A stretch of DNA of 64,000 nucleotides. It comes from Lumbricus rubellus (taxonomy: Eukaryota; Annelida; Clitellata; Crassiclitellata; Lumbricidae). The position numbers were made by a program, and so were the translations under genes. Below are positions 10,401 to 24,783 of this stretch, one piece after another. Positions within the stretch are counted from its first letter, which is position 1; each line of letters opens with the position of its first letter. The notes below the pieces were generated by a model. It saw nothing but the letters and a program-made list of their open reading frames with translations. It ran no database searches and was not told where the DNA came from. The stretch spans positions 21,389,311-21,453,310 of the forward strand of contig OX243815.1 of the NCBI GenBank assembly GCA_945859605.1. The letters run 5' to 3'.

Positions 10401-13400
10401 TAGCTGAAGGGTTCAAGGCAAACTAGCTGGGACAGTAGAACTTTGGCACTTAAGGTAAGAACTGAGCGTAGGTGATCAAGTAGGGCAATTTCTTTGATAA
10501 ATCCTCAACTATGATTTGCTTCACGTAAAACTTTCATTTGCGAATTTCAACAGCATAAAATTGTTGGTTTAAAACATTTATCAGTTATTTGACGAAACCT
10601 CCTTTGATGGCTTTGCAGTATCAGACATATCTGTATTTGTATCTTATGGTAGTAATTGTCTTTGAAGCCTTCCTTAACTGATACAAGAATGGTGTTAACA
10701 GTTGTTTGTTTTTTTGTCTAACATTTAGATATTGTTCATATTCTTACAACTGTTAACTGCTTTTGATTGCAAGTAAAGGGAGTTTGCATGAAACTAATGA
10801 GTGAACTAGGAAGATATTTTGTTAGTCTTGTTCATTGTTTTATTTTCCTGACTTTGTAAATTATCAGATGTAGTTAATGTTGCAGTTTGTTGTGGGTCTG
10901 TTTGGTTGTCACTTAAACAGTTGAAGTTGTGCACAGGTCGTTTGTAACTTTGCTTTTTCTGTTATTTTTATTACACTTTAAAGCTTTGAAAAGAAGCTGA
11001 ATACTGCATTGCTTAGGAATCTGAAGCCACCTTCTTATACGGTACATTGTCATCGATGCATGTTCATTGTTCATACGAGCTAGAATTTGTAAGCATCAGA
11101 CCTGCTAAGCTTATTTGATTTCACAAACATTAGAATCGTGGTTTTATAATAAATTTTGACGTAATTTTAAGTGTGATTTTTTTGGTGTTACTTCTGCTGA
11201 GAGATGGTTTTACCACCTGGTTCGTGCAATGTCTATGCAAAACCAGCCTCCTATTTCCCGACTTGGGACAGGTCCATTGATGCAATAGGATGTGTAGAAT
11301 ATATGTATGTGTCGGATATCAAGGCAGAGTTAACATATATTATTATTTTTTATTATTGCTACCGTTGCTGTCATTGCTAATATGTAAATTTATGTCTGGC
11401 ATGTGTTTGTATTGCTATATTCAGTTCAAAATGAGCTATAGAGGTTTGTTACAGGACTGTGCTCAATACATATAATATAGTATAGCTGTTCAATCTGTAT
11501 TATGATCATCATCATCTACTTGTGTGTTTTTGTGTGCACGCCTGTATAATAGTTATTGTTGCTGTGGATTACGCTTACGTTAGAAATCAGGCTCTGCATA
11601 CTTTATGTACTGTACAAGTTTTTCTAGAAATATTCGTATTAACAATGGAAAGTGGATGATGTTAACATGTGTTTATTGGCATGTGCTGTTTTATCTATGC
11701 TTATAACTTCTTTCGGTTTTACTTAGCTTAGCTGTGAATTAAAACCACTACTGACAATCAGCAACAATAGTGCAGAGCATAATTTCATGGACACTGTTAT
11801 CTGTAATAATAGTTGCTTTTGTTTGCCGCAGGCCTACATTTATCAGCTGTTCTAACAACAGGTCTTAGACAATTGCTCTAACATGTGCAGTACAACTGTC
11901 GTGGTAAATACTGCAGTGATCACGCCATTGTCTAATGGCATTGTTCTCTTAACCTTCAGTGACTAATGTTAGTCAGAGAAAATCGAAATTTATGTAAAAA
12001 CTCTTTTAGCACCATTTATCACATGACTTTCTAAAATTAGTTCTCTGTTAAGGCTTCTGCATGGCATTGGCTTATTTAGTAACAGTTCATTTGACAGATA
12101 GAATGTCTTGCACAGAGCCTGAACGAGAATCTTTGTTTAATATCAGAACCATTAAACGTTAGGCACGATGGGTTAATGATTTTGAGCATGACAGGTTAAC
12201 TGATCTCGGCTGTATGGTAAATTGTCAATGCACAACAGATTTTCAATTTCTAATGGCTTGCAGAACTTAACAATTAACAACCACTGCACATACTGCATGA
12301 GCATGAGCAGTCAAAGCCTGAGCACACCATTCGAAGGTTGCAGTGCTATGTTTTTGTCAATAGAATCACGTTGAATCAATGTTTGCTGTGTTTTTCGGTG
12401 ACTTATTCTTCTGTGTATGATATTAAACACAGTGCTTAGTGTAAAAAAGAAGTGCTGGACGCCCCTTCGTTACCTTGTCAGGCAGTGCTGGCCTAATAAG
12501 TGGCAGGATGGCATTCAGATTTGAAAATATTTATGTGTATGCTGTCCATGACCGTCCAGTCACACTTTAAACCCTGATTAAATGTGTTCTTGTAACAACT
12601 TAGAAGACTTCTGAATGATGAGACATGACAAAGGGTGAAAAGGCAATGCAGCTGCTAGCAGTGCGTGCCTTGTCTATTTTGTTTTCTTTTGTTTTTTTAA
12701 GATTTGTACCAATTTTTTATGAAAACTTCTGGTAGAAGTGAAGTTGCTTCTTTGAAAAGAGCATAAAAAAACTTAAGTATGTGTGAATGATTATTTATAA
12801 TTATGTAAACAATAAAAAATACAGATTTCATTTGGATTGGTGTTGATTGTTGAAATGACGAAATCAAATTCAGCTGTTGAAGGTGTATAATAATTATTAA
12901 TGATTCATATGGCAAGATGTGAGGATACTTGCTCTCCTCTGCATTATGTCAGTCAGGCAACAAGAAACAAAGTGCAGGAACTAAAAGTTTATCTGGAACT
13001 AGCCATATCCTCCACCTCCCCACTCATGTCTGCAAATTTTCCCCACATCAATGAAATGACATTTCATGTTGTTTGCAAATTGAAAGGCACTAATGTTAAA
13101 ATCGGTAGTTATTGTGTCATTGTTAATCTCTGTAACGTCCAAGAGCAAATCTTAGCTGTGGCTAGTCAGCCATTGGCTTTAGCACTTTATTGATGCGGCG
13201 AGTCTACTAAATTAATGTAGCTTGTCATTAAAGTGTTAAGTAAAAAAAATGAAGGTCTTCCAAACTCTGGTAAAGCAGTGATGAGAAGAGTAAGTCAGCT
13301 GGGAAAATTCTCTCTCGATGAATCTCACCAGCTGAAGTGTAGAAATGCCAAGTGCCTTTCGAACCTGAATTTTGTTGTTCATTGTAAAGGCCAATAATGT

Positions 13401-15902
13401 TAATTGTGGCGGCATTCTTTTATTACATGTGGAATAATTTTACCAGATGGCTGTAATTATCTGCATTTGGATACAGTATCAGGAGTTATTGTTTCAATCA
13501 GTTTGGTGACCTGATAACTCACAGCAAGGGCAGAACCCAGTGGCCAATGTCCCCTCCTCACCATCTGAGCTCCTACGTCCAGCGTCAAGAAATCCGAGTA
13601 AGTATACAAGAGGAGATCCAAACACTACTGTGGCATAACCTTCCCTAAACTCACAAAAAGACAATTATTAAAATTTTCATGGTCTCAGTAAATTAAACTA
13701 ATTATGAAATGTTTTAATTTTTTGTCTACCTTCTGTTTGCCCTTGGTCCAAATTTCATAATAATCTAAGAAGTATGACAGGCTAAAAAGTTTTTTTATGA
13801 CATCCAACATAGAAAATTTTAAAAATTAATTAGAAAATGTTTCAGTTGTTTGTCTGCCTTTTAGCATCTGTCCATTCGGTTCAGCATTTTTTTATTGTCT
13901 GAAGTTTTGTAGAATTTTTTTAATAGTTTCTGATGGTAGTTGCTGTGTTGTGGTGCCAATCATGTCCTAAAGGAGCAGACCAGAGCAGACGTGTTGAATA
14001 ATTTTATCTCCTTTCTCCAACCATAACAAAAAAACCACATCTCTGGAAAGTTGTATCTTAGGATGAGCATACTACTGAAACAATACAAAACACTACACAT
14101 GGTGTAAATGTAAATCTCTAAGAATTTCCAGCGCTATACAAAAACTGCTTGAAGGGACCAGCTTATATATCAGGCGAGTGTCTCAAGACTAGGTTGTTGA
14201 GGTCAGTTTTGGTGCCAAGCGAGCAGCTGGATGGCGATATCCTTTTAGATGCAAGCTGGTAGAACTAGGAATTTCATGACCAAGATGATCTCAGTAAAAG
14301 CCAACGGGTTACGCTGTAGGTTAACGCAAAGCGGCTGTTTTTATGCTTTTACTACACCAGGCTCTTGCTAGAACACTGATTTTGGGAGCCATATCAAGAA
14401 CTGACTTTTACAAGTTTATGTTACTTTGAGTGGAATAATTAAATTGGGATCATCTGTAATATGTTAGGTCAGAATTCATATTATAATGAAGTGTGTTATA
14501 AAAAGTCTCCAGTGTAATTGAAGTTCACTGTAACTGTTTTCTTGTACATTCAACAATTTCGCCGAGTAGAACTGATAAAATGTATAGTACTTCAGCTGAT
14601 TAGTAGCTTTCCATGTGTTTCAGGTATTGGCTGTGTGCCAAAATGTTAACATTGTCTCTATTTATGTTAAATCATTGACATCAGTACAGCTTGCATGACA
14701 AGGCGTCTGTATTTGTGCATCAAATGCCTTGGATGTTGAATATGCCTTAGGCTTTGCCAAGAGCCTAAAATAACAAGTCTATGACAAGTTTTATGTTTTT
14801 TGAATGGTTCTGCTTCATGCTAGAAAACCTTGGTTGAGCATAATAAATATGATGTAAAAGTTCATCTTCCTGTTTATATTGTGTCATGGTTATATGTCAT
14901 GCCATGGGAAATACATTCGTTCAGTCTTTAACAACTGCAAAGGGACGCATGACAGATTGACGTTGATGTTAAAGGCAAATACTGTACTGCAACTGCTGCC
15001 CCTTAGCCACATTTTGTAGATCTCCCCCACCATCCCTTGGCAGATGTCAGTTAAGGACTACCCAACCATGCGCTATAATGCATGCAGTAATGTTAGACAA
15101 CCAGATATATGCTACAGCCTTCACTTAATGATAGAGCTACATAAAAATGCAAGCTGTGTACAGTGTCGTTTTGCAGAATATCAAGTCAGTTAGATCAGGC
15201 ACGACGTTAAAAAATAGGTACTACCACCAACACAGTAACAGGTATTAAAATATTTATTATGCTGTATTTAAAAACACAAATGCATATTGAAATAAACGGC
15301 TACTTTATAAATTACTAAGTATGAGCAATATTTCTAGGTGAAAATGACAACACAAAAGCACAATACTCAACCTCTTACTCAACTCAAACAAATAAACCGA
15401 TTAACTCGCACCCGAAAAGTAAAAAATTTGAGTTAACTGAGATTTCATAATAAACTGGACCCAACAGCCACCAATATCACTATAGAGCATTGGTCGTGCA
15501 TGCTCAAGGTTGCATGTTATACTGTTATGAAATGGTAATGGCTTTCAGTAAATAAACATACCATTATACCTTTGTTCCTTGTGACAATGGAGACTTTCTG
15601 TCATAGCATTTAGTGGAGGAGAGGTTCATCTACTAAGAGAGCGTGCAGTCTTAATGACCATCTGCTGGATTTATAGCGAAGGAGTATTAGTAATCACTGG
15701 GAAATACCAAAAATCAATGGAAAATTATTAATTCAGTCAAAATTCTGTATATTTATAAATACACAAAATAATGCAGAGCATTTGGCCACTTCCTCTTTTA
15801 CTTTTGCATCAGTTCTATCATCATATTCCAGTTTTATGCGCACAATATCAGAAAATGTAATTTGGAGCAATTAAGACTCGCTTAAATATATTACACAGAC
15901 AC

Positions 15903-15973
15903 TATCTGACGAAAGCTTGAACCCTTCTCATTGTATTAATGGCCAAGTGCTCTAACCAACTCTGGTTATTGTG
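15903..15973 (-). mobile_element. tRNA-like SINE head
   Basis: The minus strand reads AGAGTTGGTTAGAGCACTTG, resembling a tRNA D arm/A box, and about 30 bases later GGGTTCAAGC, resembling the B box. The anticodon stem does not pair well. This makes it a decayed tRNA-derived SINE head or tRNA pseudogene rather than a functional tRNA. Confidence 0.5.
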
Positions 15974-17540
15974 TCCAAAGTAAACTATTGTAGTCCTTTA
16001 ATCTGGTGGTCTAAATGGCAAGTTACAAAGCTAAGCAGAAGGAAAAATCAAATTATCTTCATTGTCATTCCAAGATTCATGTGTATTCAGAGAACTTTGT
16101 TCAAAATCAAAATTTTAAATCACAAAAAGAAAGTATTTGTCCTGAACACATCTGAACATTGGCCATCTGTTTTACATAAATTCTTAGCACGCCAATAAAG
16201 ATTCTTCAGCTGTTAACCAACTACGTCCTACATATAGATAAACATAGCCAACTGCACTCGCAACTTTAACTCATCAACTATTGCTTTCTCGTAAAAACAA
16301 TTTCTAGTCTGAATCACATAATGTAACACTTTCCAATGTGAAAAGCTTAACAACATAACTTCCAGTCCCACATATAAAGAGCTTTGTGGAAGTTCACTTC
16401 ATATCTTCTTGAGGGTATTGAGTATTGCAATTCTACTTTCATAAATCTAAATCTAAGTACATAAATCTAAGAAAAACTCTCTGAATAAGAAAGGCTTCCT
16501 CATTCTTGTCAAGAATGCAAATCATAAGATCACATAAAAATGATCCTAATAACCTAGTGCAATAAGTTTATTACAGGTACATTTAAGAAAGCTAACTGAT
16601 GACGTTTTCACAACAACCCAACCTCAATGTTGAATTTTAAAGCTGATTTCGTTAGGTAGTCACACTCAAAATAAATTAGCCATACTTGATAACATTAGTA
16701 GATCCATGTTTGGAGTACATCATTTGCGGCTGCTCGTTAAAAGGACAGAAAGCCGAAAGTAGACCAATAGCAACTTTCACTTTGGCAGAATATAAATCTA
16801 GTAAGTTTATTCCAGTTAAGAATCCTTTTTTTAGTAGAGTACAAACAAACCTCCATCTGCTGAACAGTTTGTAGCGTCCTTAAGCAGGTTTATAAGAGTG
16901 AGTTCTTAACGAGAGATACAGTAATGGCTAGAAAGGCTGCCACGTATTTCTCTCTTTTAGACCATAAATGACTAAAGCACATTTTCTTCTGTACCCTTGC
17001 ATTCTTTTCTACTCACTCTCTGCTCTTTCATTTGTAATTTAATCTCAACCAGAGAACATAAATGAACAATGGCTGTCAATTGACAATTGGTTCAAATCAA
17101 CTGGCTGTCCATGTTCATAGTCCTCTCTGACATTGTACTTCAGCCACTTGTCTTGTCACTGTAGCTTGGCCTACACGCCATGCCAAATGACTGGCTGTAC
17201 TACGAGTTAACTCGTAGTAGGCGGTCAACATGTTAAACACTTTCTCATTAGAACATTATCTATCTTGGCCATCAGAACAGGCCAATTGATGGCCGCCTCA
17301 ATGTCTATAGCAGTACTGCTTTACACAGATTCTCTAGGATATGGACAGACCTGTAGGGATTCTACAATGGATAAGATAGCTGGAAAATAAATATCGAGTC
17401 TAGATCTGACTGACTTCAGAGGGCTGCAGTGGAAGGTGGCAGATTGCAAAAACCTCAGACCACTTAATACAAACGATGGATCTTTGGTACTGGCCTTGGT
17501 CAGAGGAATATCGGTTGAATAAGCAGCTGAGAAAAGTTGA

Positions 17541-17558
17541 TAATAATAATAATAATTA
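17541..17558. repeat. (TAA)n microsatellite
   Basis: Six TAA/AAT units. Confidence 0.85.
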
Positions 17559-18737
17559 TCAAACAAGGTTTCCTTCTAAGAGAATGGACATTTGAGACGT
17601 TAAACTTCATGCTAGGGGACTACAGTCAAATTCTTTGGGTTGCTAACAAACTCAGGATGCATCTATAAAAGAGTTTTTCAATTAATTATCAGCTTCATTG
17701 TCAGCATCATACATAAATTATTATTCCATTTGACTTATCATGATCTGTAAAAATCCATCAGACATCATCGATATACTGGTACAATGTTATACATACAATG
17801 GTATACATACATATGATCAACACACATACAATATTTCTCTTTGCATACCACTGGCTGATCCAGAGGGCCATTCCCACCATGTGCCCCATCCGAGAATTAT
17901 CGACGGCTTGGCCTCCCATACAATGATTTAGTGCAGACTTCAGGGACAGTAATTTCCCTCTCCTTGGCCAAATGAAAATTAATCAGTGATGTGCACTGAT
18001 AGAAATTTAAAAAATCCAAGCAACATTAGTAACATAAGCCAAAAATTCATTAAAATTGATCAAAATTACTACTGATTACGGTATTGCCGATTGATACTTA
18101 AGCCAGTTTTGCTTGATCTAAAGACATTTCTATGCACTATGTGTGCTTTTGCAACACAAGAACTTAATACATATGAATCCAATACTTGGTTCATTTTTAA
18201 TCTTCCTTTTGCACTACAGCTGTCTCATAACAAATTTCGCTGTAACATAAAAGAGCTCTGATATAACATGATCAGAGACATGGATCTTGGAAATTTAGCT
18301 CAGCTTTCGAAAATAACCTTCTCATACCGCATAAAAAGTATTCTTGGCGTGAGTGTTAAATAATGGCATAATTCTAAGCTAAATATAACAACATGTCAAG
18401 CCAATTCAAAATACTTTAAATTGATTTCTTAATTATATAAATGCTTCACCTTAAGAGGCCCTCACACCAATGATGCTGCCTTGGTTTTACCCACAAACCC
18501 TACACAGGGATCAGCCCCCATACCCATATTGCGACCCCTTCCAGGCATTTCTGAATCAACAACTGACAGACATCACACATACGAGCACAATGCACATAAG
18601 CTTTCTGACAAATATGTAGACAAGCCGATTTTTGATCATAATTGTCCTCATAACCTCTGATGACACTGCTGATATTGATCTCTCCAAACTGCCCACTAAT
18701 CATCAATACACCAGATTCCCATTTCGGTGCAACCTTG

Positions 18738-18783
18738 CGCGGCGCGCGCGTTACAAATTTATTTAATAATAATAATAATAATT
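18738..18783 (+). repeat. GC-rich segment with (AAT)n tail, SINE-tail-like
   Basis: GCGCGGCGCGCGCGTTACAA, then ATTTATTT, then (AAT)n. A GC-rich end followed by a simple AT trinucleotide tail is typical of SINE 3' ends in invertebrates. The body of such a SINE was not delimited. Confidence 0.4.
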
Positions 18784-20880
18784 GGTGATTCAAAATGATG
18801 ATAGTAATGACAATGAATATGATGACATCAGCTAAACATGCATGCTGCATTCATCTGTCTGCACACTAAGATTCTGAATTAATTAGCTTGATTAGTGGAA
18901 ACTGTATTAAGAACATGCAGTTAATTCCTTTTACCCGAGTTAGCTATTATTATTAAGCCAAAATCAAAAGGCAGATAGGAACATTTTCAGCGTTTAATTG
19001 TTACAAAATCTTACACAATTTCCAAACATAATAAATCATCTACATGTAACAACAGCTGGTAAACAAATGGTGTTATTCTTCTCAAGCTAGGTAAAGCAAC
19101 AACCACTCAACTTTAACACTGAATAATAAACGGATATATATCTAACTATAGAAAATCAATTAAAATATATATCGAGAGTCTTATGCCATCAGATCCAAAC
19201 ATATTAAAAAATTTCAAACAAATGTTAAATCATACTATAGATTATAAGCTTCAACCGTAACTAGCATGTTAAAAAGCTCAAATGCCAGTATTAGTTAAAT
19301 CTGATGTAAATATGTAAGAGATTCAGCTGTTAGTAAATGTTCTTTTAACCAATGACACACACAACCGAGTTAGCAAGAAGGCAGCAGCTCCTGAAAGAAA
19401 GTCTCTTCAGAACAGAGTGCGTTTATTTTACACTGTGCACTTTACACAGTTATCCGTGCACACAATATTATTAGACGCACATCAGCTGTTCACTCCAAAC
19501 TACTGCTGTAAGTCTCTTGTCAAACTCAATTTTGTCTGACAGAACAAAACCGTCCACAAATCTGAAAAATCAATTACCTTAGGTCTCCGTGAATTCATTC
19601 CATGTATAATTTTTATGCAGTAGTACACCTTATTTCATTCTAGTCTGGTAATATACTTGATACGAGTATCTATTTCAAACAAGAGCATTGTTCAGAAACT
19701 TTCAACATGTAAAGGAAGTAAACTAAAAAATGTAGCAAGTGCCCATGCTGTGCCAAATTAATCAAAAATTAAGACAATCACCTAAATATAACTGTATAGT
19801 TACTAATAATAATTTACTTAGAGTTGCTGTATTGTTACTCTATCACACCGTCAAACTATTTGGATTATTGCAAACTTGGTAACGTTGCAGTCCATGCAAG
19901 TCTGGTCTTAAAATTTACTTCTGTAGCTCTTCACTAGGCAAGCTATGGGAAATTACAAATTACGGATGATTCATCAAATGTCTAAACGGAGACAGGCAAA
20001 ATTCTAACTGTTGTTAAAAACTAAGAAGCACTTAGTCTAAATTGGCAAGAATTTCAATCATCAGCAAAATTAGAAACAAAGTTATTCAAACTATACGATA
20101 TCTTTATCATCCAAAGAATTTATCGGGTCTAAGGTAATGTGACGACAATTTTATTTAATATTATACTAACTATAGACGGTGAGCTTAATTAAAGACAACA
20201 GCAAAACTATGGATCTTAAAATTTAAGAAACAAAAATTTTGCACTTACAAGCAAGGCAATAAAACAAAAGTAAGTATGATGATAATGCAGAGTAGCTGAA
20301 AATTGTTTCAAAATTTAATTCAAAGTATTTATTGGGTAGGCTCTACTCAACACAACAATGAGAATTCAGTAGGAACAGCAAAGAAAGCATCATGATACAT
20401 TGCTGCCAGGTAGAAGCAACGTTAAATAATGCTGTTAGTAGATGACAGGGAGATCATCCATAAAATGCCATGAAATCGACACTCTAATGTTGGTTAAAGC
20501 AGGCAACAGATCTACCTTTACCTCCTTTCTTCCAACCTTCACATCCCATGCCCTCAACACCTAACTTGAAAGTTAAAAAAACCAAGAGACTCAAAAGGAA
20601 CCGTCAATAACCTTTGAAAAAAGTAATCAATTTTTTAAGCAATTCCAGAAGATCAATTGACAACTCTGTTTCTGCCTTCTGCGACAATTATCATCTTACA
20701 AAACCAGATCGTGTAGAACTATGGCACTGAATCATGCAGTACCGATCATTTAGTACTACCGTATCATGACCTGGTTAGGCTGCACAAGGTTCACAAGTTA
20801 AGATCACAGCAATAATCTCTTGACCAATTATTACAAAACAACAGTTTATACAGTGGAAGAAGATATGCTGATGGCTATAA

Positions 20881-20935
20881 CTACTCCAACTACAACGACT
20901 ACTACTACTACGACTGCTACTACTAATATTACGAC
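20881..20935. repeat. (ACT/ACG)n imperfect trinucleotide repeat
   Basis: A run of ACT and ACG units. It creates a poly-Thr frame that is not evidence of a gene. Confidence 0.8.
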
Positions 20936-21103
20936 TGACTGTGATATGAGTAATCCAAGTTGTGTTTCAACAAGAAAGATATGTAATAATCATCATCATC
21001 ATCAGAACCAACAGAAGCAGATCATGTTCTGTGGCAACAAAAATCAGATCCTTGGGACTTATAATATACATTAAATAAAAAGATGTCTACAGTATCATCA
21101 GAT

Positions 21104-21135
21104 TACCATCATCATCATCATGATCATCACCATCA
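21104..21135. repeat. (CAT)n trinucleotide repeat
   Basis: CATCATCATCAT with one interruption. It encodes poly-His in one frame, which I regard as spurious. Confidence 0.8.
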
Positions 21136-23272
21136 TGTTTTCCACTCCAGATACTATGCAGGCAGTTCATATGGCACTTCAAATCAGTTTAGAAACATCA
21201 AAAATAGTCTCCTACAAATCTTTGCAGCTGCCTTTTTGCCACAGTACAAAATGCTATGTACATAAAAGACAGACAGCAAAACGCAGTCAGATGCAGTCTC
21301 TGGCCAGCCAATGGTAACAACAGCAAGACAATTAACCTGAAACTTAACCATAAGATCCTAAAATAACATATACTAAATGAACAAACTGTGAAAGATGTTT
21401 TGATGAAGAGAATGGGAATACAGAGGAAAGAAAAAGTAAATACATCTATAGAGAGAAACTATTCAAAATGTCAAGGACAGATCAGGGACAGCCATGAAGA
21501 GGAATAGTTGTGAGAGAAGATGACTCATAAAGATACTACAATAGTTTCTGGTTACAAAAATTTCTTTGCCATAGCATAGTTGGAAAAAAGTTTCTACAAG
21601 ACCTTAGAACAATATTGCTTCATATGGAACTACAAAACAGAAAATACGGCAACCAAGAAATCTCTCACTGCAAACCATGCCTACAAATATCACACAAGAG
21701 TCATTAAACATCCTTCCAAAACAAATAAAACTGTCGGTCAGTGTACTACTGATTTTGTGCACACATCCTTCTAACCCACAACCAGTTTTAAGCCCAAGAA
21801 GTGGAAAAATGAGCAATGCTGATGCCTGACATCTAACTGCAACAACATCTGTACAAAATGATTGAACATTCATGACCAAGAAGTTGTCAAATTAAACATA
21901 AAAATGAGTAATGACAAAGATAGCAGCACTGCAAAGTCAGTTGAGCATTCAGTCTTATGTATAAACGATACACGTCTAAGCAAAACATTCACATGTATTT
22001 CACGTTTTAAACAGCAATAGACATGGCAGAAAAACAACAAAAATCTCTTTACGAAAAAACAGAACAGAAAAAATGTGTAGCAACCAGTCTCAAATTTTGC
22101 AAGATTTTTGATTCACGTGAAATTATAAACGGCCAACAACATTTGGTCCAAGTATCTAAAACAAAGCGTACGAGCGATAACACAGGCCAGTAACTAAGCT
22201 CTCCACACAATTAGCAGCGTAAAGTGAAAAATAAATTAAGTGCAGTACACAGTGCTTAGCTTTCTCAATGAAGACCTTTATGCACAGAAATCAGTTGTAA
22301 TAGGTTTCTTATACAATTCAATTTAAGATTTCTCTGCTTAACACATAGATCTGCATGAAGTTTAATTTACCGCTCAAAACATTGTTTACATTTCCAGCTC
22401 AATTTACAATCAGCAAATAATTCTGACTGGGTAACAGAAAAATAACAAAAATGCATCACTCACAGAATCTATTCGCATTCCTCGCTTTCCAAATCATTGC
22501 GACCAGTGATGCTTATTCGTCGTAAGTCCAAATATAACGAACAACAACAATGCCAGATCTAAGAAATTACAAGTACGACACGAGTACCGGCGAGAGAATT
22601 GATGATGTAGAAAATGAGAAGAGGTTGACGGATGTGTAGCGCGACGGTGATTAGGACTACACGAGAAGAACAGCAGCATGACACCAAACTCTGAGGTAGC
22701 TCTCTTGCATGTAGCCTCGCTCCAGTGTGGCTACTTAGTTAGCATCAACATTGAAAACGATTGATGACACAAATTCTCTTCTTACATGTACTGGCTCATA
22801 ATGCAGACTGGCTGTTACTTATATGGTGAACGTCAAGAGTTAGCTGGATAAAAAAAATACATGATACGTTAATACATTCAAAATTTAAAACAATGCACAT
22901 TTATCTATCAAAAGCAATGATACAACAATCTTTAAAGCTAACATTTTCTACGGTCACAAAACAAACAAAAATTAAACTACCGGGTAGTCATTTCTAAAAA
23001 CAATAGACAAAGTTAAGCGAGGTTAAGAACTTTAATAGAACATCTTGTGACTGTGAATAAGTCTGATTTGATTTGTTTATTTTATTTTGACTCATCTTAC
23101 ACAAAAACGACATGGGAGAGACAACTTTAGATAACTACACTGAATACAGCGTCTTTCTCCCCTGCATCAGATTTTGACAGGATCTCAGTAAACAGCAACA
23201 AATATCAAATACTGCTCATCATTGCATTTTTTCATAAGATTTAAACATGCTATGTATAAACATAAGCATAGT

Positions 23273-23335
23273 TGTATATATATATACACAATTTTATATA
23301 TATATATATTATAAATATATATATAACATACAATT
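23273..23335. repeat. (TA)n-rich tract
   Basis: Several TATATATA runs with short interruptions. Confidence 0.85.
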
Positions 23336-24086
23336 TTTAAATATGCCTTATATCAATATGCTAGTGAAGCTTTCAGAGTATCAGCTTTCACATACTGCCG
23401 AAGGAAAATGAACAGAAAAAGATTTGTTACACAGCAATGAAATTCAAGCCAAACATGCTAGAGATCCTGCTAGTGCAGAATCAATTCTACGCCTGAAGTC
23501 ATGCAAAATATGAAATAAAGCTGCATGAATATTTGGAAAATGTATTTTCTGAGTTAGCTCAAAGTCAAAATGGTGTCATCATTTTGAAGTTGCTTAAGGT
23601 TTGCTCAAGACCGAGGTATGAAGTTTTAGTCATTCGTGTTTTCGTGATTGTTAAAATAAAATCACAAACTATGAGTAAAATAATATTCCTACTGATGCTG
23701 AAACAAAGGAAGTGTTGATTAGTAGGTATACTGTAGTGAAGATGAGTTGAGTCGCATTACTACTACAATATATAGAAAATGGAAAAGCCCAAACACATGA
23801 GATTCTATCCTGATCTAATGTGTTCAACCAACTTTGCACCCATTGTACCCCACTCACTGATTTTTGTAGTGACCTGTTTATTTCTGCAGTCCATTCCAAT
23901 CTGTCGATCAAACACTACATAATAGACGACCTTGAATACGGATGTTCTCGAACTGCTACCGCCCGCCTCACCTTCGTCATTGCACCTCCTTATAGCGGGG
24001 AAAAAATAACATTCAAACATAAGTCGTGTAAGAAAACATGGAATTCCTGCAATATACCATAAGACAAGCATATTAAAATACATATA

Positions 24087-24092
24087 TTTATT
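24087..24092 (-). terminator. Candidate QKI poly(A) signal AATAAA
   Basis: This is the first canonical AATAAA on the minus strand after the QKI stop codon, about 690 bases downstream. An ATTAAA variant at 24713-24708 is much closer and may be used instead. Confidence 0.4.
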
Positions 24093-24231
24093 CTAATATT
24101 ATAACAAGATACAGGACATATTTCCAAAATTTTACTTCAGATTTAGATACAGACTTCATAAAATAAGATAATAGGCTATAAGGTGATTATTTAGATAGCT
24201 CACAAAGACAACAATTCAAGTGTGTCTAGTT

Positions 24232-24570
24232 CAGGGGTGTCAAAGAGCTGGCCCGCGGGCCATTTCTGGCCCGCCGACGATTTTTTTCTGGCCTGCGGAG
24301 TCTTCCCTAAAGATTAAAAATTATTTAAAATGTTGTCAAAATTTAATAAGAGGCGAAAAGTGGACATTGAATCAAGATCTTTTCGCAATATTTGGACTTT
24401 TCTTGGCATTGGCTGACCAAACCCGGAGCTCCCTCTCAGATCCCTACCCAATTTTGCTCAGGAGCTTCGACACCCTGGCCCGCCACTTGCTAGAAAATGT
24501 TCACACTGGCCCGCCGCTTGTTAGAAGATGTTCAAACTGGCCCGCCACTAAAAAAGGTTTGACACCCCTG
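24232..24570. mobile_element. hAT-type MITE, 339 bp, intact ends
   Basis: Thirteen-base perfect terminal inverted repeats (CAGGGGTGTCAAA ... TTTGACACCCCTG) are flanked by the perfect 8-bp duplication GTCTAGTT (24224-24231 and 24571-24578). The body has the TGGCCCGCGGGCC and repeated TGGCCCGCC motifs seen in non-autonomous hAT elements of many animals. No transposase frame is present. It lies in the probable 3' UTR of QKI. Confidence 0.92.
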
Positions 24571-24783
24571 GTCTAGTTCATATGAATCAACACCAACCAA
24601 ATGTAATCAATCTCAATAGCGTTGAATCTGAGGATGGTAGCAAAAAGTCTGTAGGTCTGTAGGCTTCAGTTGAGCATAACTTGTAATCTGAGCTAAGAAG
24701 GCATTTGTTTAATCCCAACTAATACAAAATTCATATGAAATACCAATATCACCCAACGCTAAACTACCGCAACTGCTCGTCAG

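Larger units (their letters stand above)
7446..24064. other. Region between the two convergent genes, no gene recognised
   Basis: About 16.6 kb between the two 3' ends. No reading frame longer than about 120 codons and no conserved coding motif was seen on either strand. It holds microsatellites (17541, 18764, 20881, 21104, 23273), a tRNA-like SINE head (15905) and a (AAT)n-tailed GC-rich segment (18738). Part may be QKI 3' UTR or alternative QKI tail exons. An RRHD/HPYQR-like motif was looked for on the minus strand and not found. Confidence 0.6.
24065..24783 (-). other. QKI: Probable QKI 3' UTR
   Basis: Downstream of the QKI stop the minus strand has ATTAAA at 24713-24708 and AATAAA at 24092-24087, with an insertion of a hAT MITE (24232-24570) between them. 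The MITE itself contributes another ATTAAA at 24347-24342. STAR gene 3' UTRs are often long, so transcripts could extend further left. Confidence 0.45.

Noticed and set aside
20820..21265. Poly-Thr and poly-His frames
   Set aside because: Products of trinucleotide microsatellites.
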